A stretch of DNA of 64,000 bases from Humibacter albus DSM 18994 (GTDB lineage: Bacteria; Actinomycetota; Actinomycetes; Actinomycetales; Microbacteriaceae): the NCBI RefSeq assembly GCF_000421825.1, contig NZ_ATXT01000017.1, forward strand, positions 172,769 to 236,768. The letters run 5' to 3'. A program made the translations under genes and the position numbers. This document shows, one piece after another, positions 61,500 to 64,000 of the stretch. The notes beneath the pieces are model-generated. The model did not search any database. It was not told where the DNA came from and was given only the letters and a program-made list of their open reading frames with translations. The first letter of the stretch is position 1, and every line of letters begins with the position of its first letter.

Positions 61500-61566
61500 G
61501 CACTCGATCCTGGCAGCGCGCGCGGGATTCCGCAGCCCGACGCTGCCGTGCCGCTACCGTGGTCTG

Positions 61567-62409
61567 GTGAGTTTCGACGACCGCTACGGATCCGATGTGC
61601 TGGCCGGCGACTGGCGCGGGAGCGGCAAGGCGAAGCCGCAGGCCATCCCTGCCGAGAACGACCTCGTCGTCGAGCTCGCCGACAGCGGCTACACCGGCGC
61701 CGTGGTGCGCATCGAGAACCGGCTCGTGCACCTCGAAGACCGGCATGGCAAGGTGCGGGCGTTCCCGCTCGGCGGCGGGTTTCTCGTCGACGGCAAGCCC
61801 GTGGTGCTGGTGCCACCGGCCACGGCGACGCAGCGGGGTCGGTCGCGTACAGCATCCGGGTCGTTCAGCGTGGCGGATGCCCCGGCTCGCGTCGCCCGCG
61901 CGAGTCGCATCTTCGTGGAAGGCCGGCACGACGCCGAGCTCGTGGAGAAGGTGTGGGGTGACGACCTGCGCGTGGAGGGCGTGGTGGTGGAGTACCTCGG
62001 CGGCATCGACGACCTCGACCAGATTCTGCGCGACAAGCATCCGGGTCCGCGCAAACGCCTCGGCGTGCTCGTCGACCACCTCGTGCCTGGGTCGAAGGAG
62101 ACGCGCATCGCGGATGCCGTCTCTCGCGGACCGCACGGTGCTCACGTGAAGATCGTGGGGCATCCGTATGTCGACGTCTGGCAGGCGGTGAAGCCTCAGC
62201 GGGTGGGGTTGAAGCAGTGGCCGACGATTCCGCGGAACATCGAGTGGAAGAAGGGCATCTGCGCCGCGCTCGGGCTGCCGCACCGGGACCAGGCCGACAT
62301 CGCACGGGCATGGAAGCGCATCCTCTCCACCGTGTCGACCTATCGTGACCTGGAGCCGGCGTTCCTCGGAAGGGTCGAGGAACTGATCGACTTCGTCACA
62401 AGCGATTGA
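61567..62409 (+). CDS. DUF3097-family protein
   Basis: A 280-residue actinobacterial protein of family DUF3097. Its N terminus (DDRYGSDVLAGDWR) and the blocks IFVEGRHDAELVEKVWG, GVVVEYLGGIDDL, LGVLVDHLVPGSKE and VKIVGHPYVDVWQAVKP are conserved; the acidic pattern (EGRHDAE ... DHL) resembles a toprim-like metal fold, so a nucleic-acid role is possible (inference). GTG 61567 follows TACCGT (61555-61560) by 6 bases. A perfect hairpin begins at the stop codon. Confidence 0.85.
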   Translation: MSFDDRYGSDVLAGDWRGSGKAKPQAIPAENDLVVELADSGYTGAVVRIENRLVHLEDRHGKVRAFPLGGGFLVDGKPVVLVPPATATQRGRSRTASGSFSVADAPARVARASRIFVEGRHDAELVEKVWGDDLRVEGVVVEYLGGIDDLDQILRDKHPGPRKRLGVLVDHLVPGSKETRIADAVSRGPHGAHVKIVGHPYVDVWQAVKPQRVGLKQWPTIPRNIEWKKGICAALGLPHRDQADIARAWKRILSTVSTYRDLEPAFLGRVEELIDFVTSD

Positions 62410-62445
62410 GGCGAGGGAATGAAAGCTCGCTTTCATTCCCTCGCC
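62410..62445. terminator. Perfect 16-bp-stem hairpin after the DUF3097 gene
   Basis: GGCGAGGGAATGAAAG pairs perfectly with CTTTCATTCCCTCGCC around a CTCG loop, beginning at the first base after the stop codon. It is followed by a TTGAGCTTGTCGAG motif that recurs in repeats of high-GC actinobacteria. It may be both a terminator and a REP-like mobile palindrome. Confidence 0.7.
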
Positions 62446-62500
62446 GATTGAGCTTGTCGAGCGGCGAAGCCGCGAACACATCGGACTGAGGAGCGTCACC

Positions 62501-63427
62501 ATGCGGATCGCGATCGTCGGCGCCGGCGGCGTCGGCGGATACTTCGGAGCACAGCTGACCGCGAACGGCGAGGACGTGGTCTTCGTCGCCCGTGGTGCGC
62601 ACGGAGCGGCCATGCGGGAACGCGGGCTCGTGGTGCGCAGCCACAGGCATCCGCAGCACATCGACCCGGTGACGGTCGTCGAGCGGCCGGAGCAGATCGG
62701 CGACGCCGACCTCGTGGTGATCGCCGTCAAGCTCTGGGACACCGAGAATGTCGCGCGCAGTCTCGCGCCCCTCGCCGCCTCGGGCGCGTCGGTCGTCTCG
62801 CTCCAGAACGGCGTGCAGAAGGACGAGGTGCTGCGCCGCCACGTGCCGGCCTCGGCCGTCTTCGGCGGCGCCTGTCACCTCTCTGCGTTCATCGAAGGGC
62901 CGGGCGTCATCGTGCAGCACGGTGATCTGCAGCACATCGTGGTCGGCGAGTACGACGGCACCGCGTCGGCACGCGTGACGGATTTCGTGCGCCGGTGCAC
63001 GAGCGCGGGGATCGACGCGGAGGTGAGCGGCGACATCCAGCGGGAGCTGTGGGAGAAGTACGTGTTCCTCGTCGGCATCTCTGCGCTCACCGCGGTGACG
63101 CGGCTGCCGATCGGGCCGCTGCGCGCCGATCCGGTGACGCGTTCGCTGCTCGCCGACGTCATGCGCGAGGTGGTCGACGTCGGACGTGCCTGTGGTGTAC
63201 GACTGGGGCCGGAGCTCGTTCAGGAGCGCCTGGAGTTCATCGACACGCTGTCAGCAGGCATGCGGGCGTCCATGGCCAACGATCTTGTGGAAGGGCGGCG
63301 GCTCGAGCTGCCGTGGCTGAGCGGCGGCGTGGTCGACATGGCGGCAGACGTGGGACTCGAGGTTCCGGCGAATCGCACGATCGCGGCGCTGCTGGCACCG
63401 TTCGCCGACGGCGCGCCCCGAGTATAG
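62501..63427 (+). CDS. panE: 2-dehydropantoate 2-reductase (ketopantoate reductase)
   Basis: A 308-residue NADPH enzyme of the PanE/ApbA family, which reduces ketopantoate to pantoate for coenzyme A. IAIVGAGGVGGYFGAQL is the Rossmann loop, and the C-terminal 6-phosphogluconate-dehydrogenase-like domain has ELWEKYVFLVGISALT with the catalytic Lys, and RASMANDLVEGRRLELPWLSG. Some family members are not pantoate enzymes, so the pathway role is likely, not certain. ATG 62501. Confidence 0.85.
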   Translation: MRIAIVGAGGVGGYFGAQLTANGEDVVFVARGAHGAAMRERGLVVRSHRHPQHIDPVTVVERPEQIGDADLVVIAVKLWDTENVARSLAPLAASGASVVSLQNGVQKDEVLRRHVPASAVFGGACHLSAFIEGPGVIVQHGDLQHIVVGEYDGTASARVTDFVRRCTSAGIDAEVSGDIQRELWEKYVFLVGISALTAVTRLPIGPLRADPVTRSLLADVMREVVDVGRACGVRLGPELVQERLEFIDTLSAGMRASMANDLVEGRRLELPWLSGGVVDMAADVGLEVPANRTIAALLAPFADGAPRV

Positions 63428-63745
63428 AGGCGGGCGCACCGACGCCTGGCGGAGGGATCCTGGCGGTCGCGAGACGGTCCGACTCCTCAGCCGCGCTCCG
63501 TGCCTTGTCCCGCGGCCTGTTCGAGCGCGAGGCACTGATGAACGTCTGCGACGGCCATGTGCGCTGGGAACCTCCGCGCGGCTGGGCGTCGCAGTCGAGG
63601 TCGTGTGAGGCGAACGGAGTGCCCCCAGTAGTGTCCTGGTTCAGGACATCGGAATGGGTGTCTCGGGTCATCGGAATGGGTGTCTCGCGTCATTGGAATA
63701 CCGTGTCTGCGGAGGTGGGAGTAGCTGGGCGATTGACGCTGGGGC
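63428..63745. other. 318-base gap between panE and the IS element
   Basis: The first 200 bases (63428-63630) show no supported gene or hairpin. From about 63631 the sequence is probably the left end of an insertion sequence (see next entries). Confidence 0.5.
63647..63712 (+). repeat. Three 22-bp direct repeats at the IS left end
   Basis: CATCGGAATGGGTGTCTCG plus 3 bases repeats at 63647, 63669 and, more diverged, 63691. They lie between the probable left tip and the transposase gene and may be transposase-binding sites or part of its promoter. Confidence 0.75.
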
Positions 63746-64000
63746 ATGACCAAGCAGCGTCTCGTGATTAGTGCCGTTCTGTCCGGTATTTCGCAGTCGG
63801 AGGCCGCCCGTCGTTACGGGGTATCGCAGAGTTGGGTGTCCAAACTGGTGGCACGATATCGGCTCGAGGGTGAGAGCGCGTTTCAGCCGCATTCCCGACG
63901 TCCCGTCACCTCACCGAACGCGACCTCGCCGGCGGTCGTGGAAATCGTGATCGGGATCCGCCGCCGCCTGGTACGCGCAGGCCTGGACGCCGGTGCCGAG
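63746..64000 (+). CDS. IS481-family transposase, N-terminal part
   Basis: ATG 63746 opens an 85-codon frame that continues past the window end. ISAVLSGISQSEAARRYGV then SQSWVSKLVARYRLEGE is the helix-turn-helix of IS481 transposases, followed by a FQPHSRRPVTSP linker and RRRLVRAGLDAGAE, the usual lead-in to the DDE core. The DDE catalytic domain lies outside the window, so integrity is unknown. Confidence 0.85.
   Translation, partial: MTKQRLVISAVLSGISQSEAARRYGVSQSWVSKLVARYRLEGESAFQPHSRRPVTSPNATSPAVVEIVIGIRRRLVRAGLDAGAE

Larger units (their letters stand above)
63631..64000 (+). mobile_element. IS481-family insertion sequence, left end and 5' transposase
   Basis: A small inverted repeat GTCCTG-GTT-CAGGAC (63633-63647), three 22-bp repeats and a transposase start follow one another. 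The transposase helix-turn-helix region is of IS481 type. The element runs out of the window, so its right end, target duplication and completeness cannot be seen. The exact left boundary is uncertain by some tens of bases. Confidence 0.6.

Noticed and set aside
1..64000. tRNA or rRNA genes
   Set aside because: No conserved tRNA arms or rRNA blocks were seen in any intergenic gap.

Overview
The window is a chromosomal segment of a high-GC actinobacterium, most likely a member of the Microbacteriaceae. The case rests on the very high GC content, heavy use of GTG starts, a WhiB1 regulator, a SigH/RsrA pair, a fused 2-oxoglutarate enzyme of the Kgd type, a GuaB1-type IMPDH/GMP reductase paralogue and an actinobacterial iron box. 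No tRNA, rRNA, CRISPR array or prophage was recognised. The genus call is inference.

Region 1 (1-15 kb) is conserved core. The order comF (partial), hpf, secA, an Rv3235-like gene, pdtaS, whiB1, bcp/rsgA/aroA, sigH, rsrA largely follows the Mycobacterium tuberculosis block Rv3242c-Rv3219. Inserted in it is a lineage-specific trio: a HTH protein, a SAF-domain membrane protein and a CpaE-like ATPase with an unusual P-loop. Region 2 (15-31 kb) holds a very large wall-anchored alpha-L-fucosidase, kgd, a small zinc-ribbon protein, a uracil-DNA-glycosylase-like protein, guaB1, an SDR/TetR pair sharing an operator motif, and aminopeptidase N.

Region 3 (30.6-43.7 kb) has two overlapping CorC/CNNM-CBS membrane proteins, an Old Yellow Enzyme, a HAD hydrolase, nnrD, a GT87-like membrane protein, a thiamine-binding protein, a histidine kinase/membrane protein/response regulator operon, and the methionine pair metY-metX. 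Region 4 (43.8-53 kb) has an acyltransferase, an overlapping SDR/K+ channel/S51 peptidase/ung cluster, an unusual repeat-filled intergenic region, a GNAT, a GntR-ABC operon with a visible operator, and an amidase. Region 5 (53-64 kb) is accessory metabolism: an iron-box-controlled SIP-domain protein, phosphotransferase and GNAT, a 5'-truncated methyltransferase, a quinol monooxygenase, a translationally coupled flavoprotein/HEAVH protein/SDR operon, arginase-like, F420-reductase-like, epimerase, DUF3097 and panE genes, ending in the left end of an IS481-family element cut by the window edge.

Three genome-style features stand out. (i) Short tandem repeats, often of 15-16 bp, lie in coding regions, across stop codons and between genes. 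(ii) The heptamer GGATGCC/GGCATCC recurs and in genes is read as Asp-Ala or Ala-Ser. (iii) Many genes have a TANNNT box only 6-9 nt before the start codon, suggesting leaderless transcription. The most unusual locus is 48.18-48.53 kb, where a four-unit 27-bp repeat is followed by about ten copies of a GCGAARACAG motif in both orientations.
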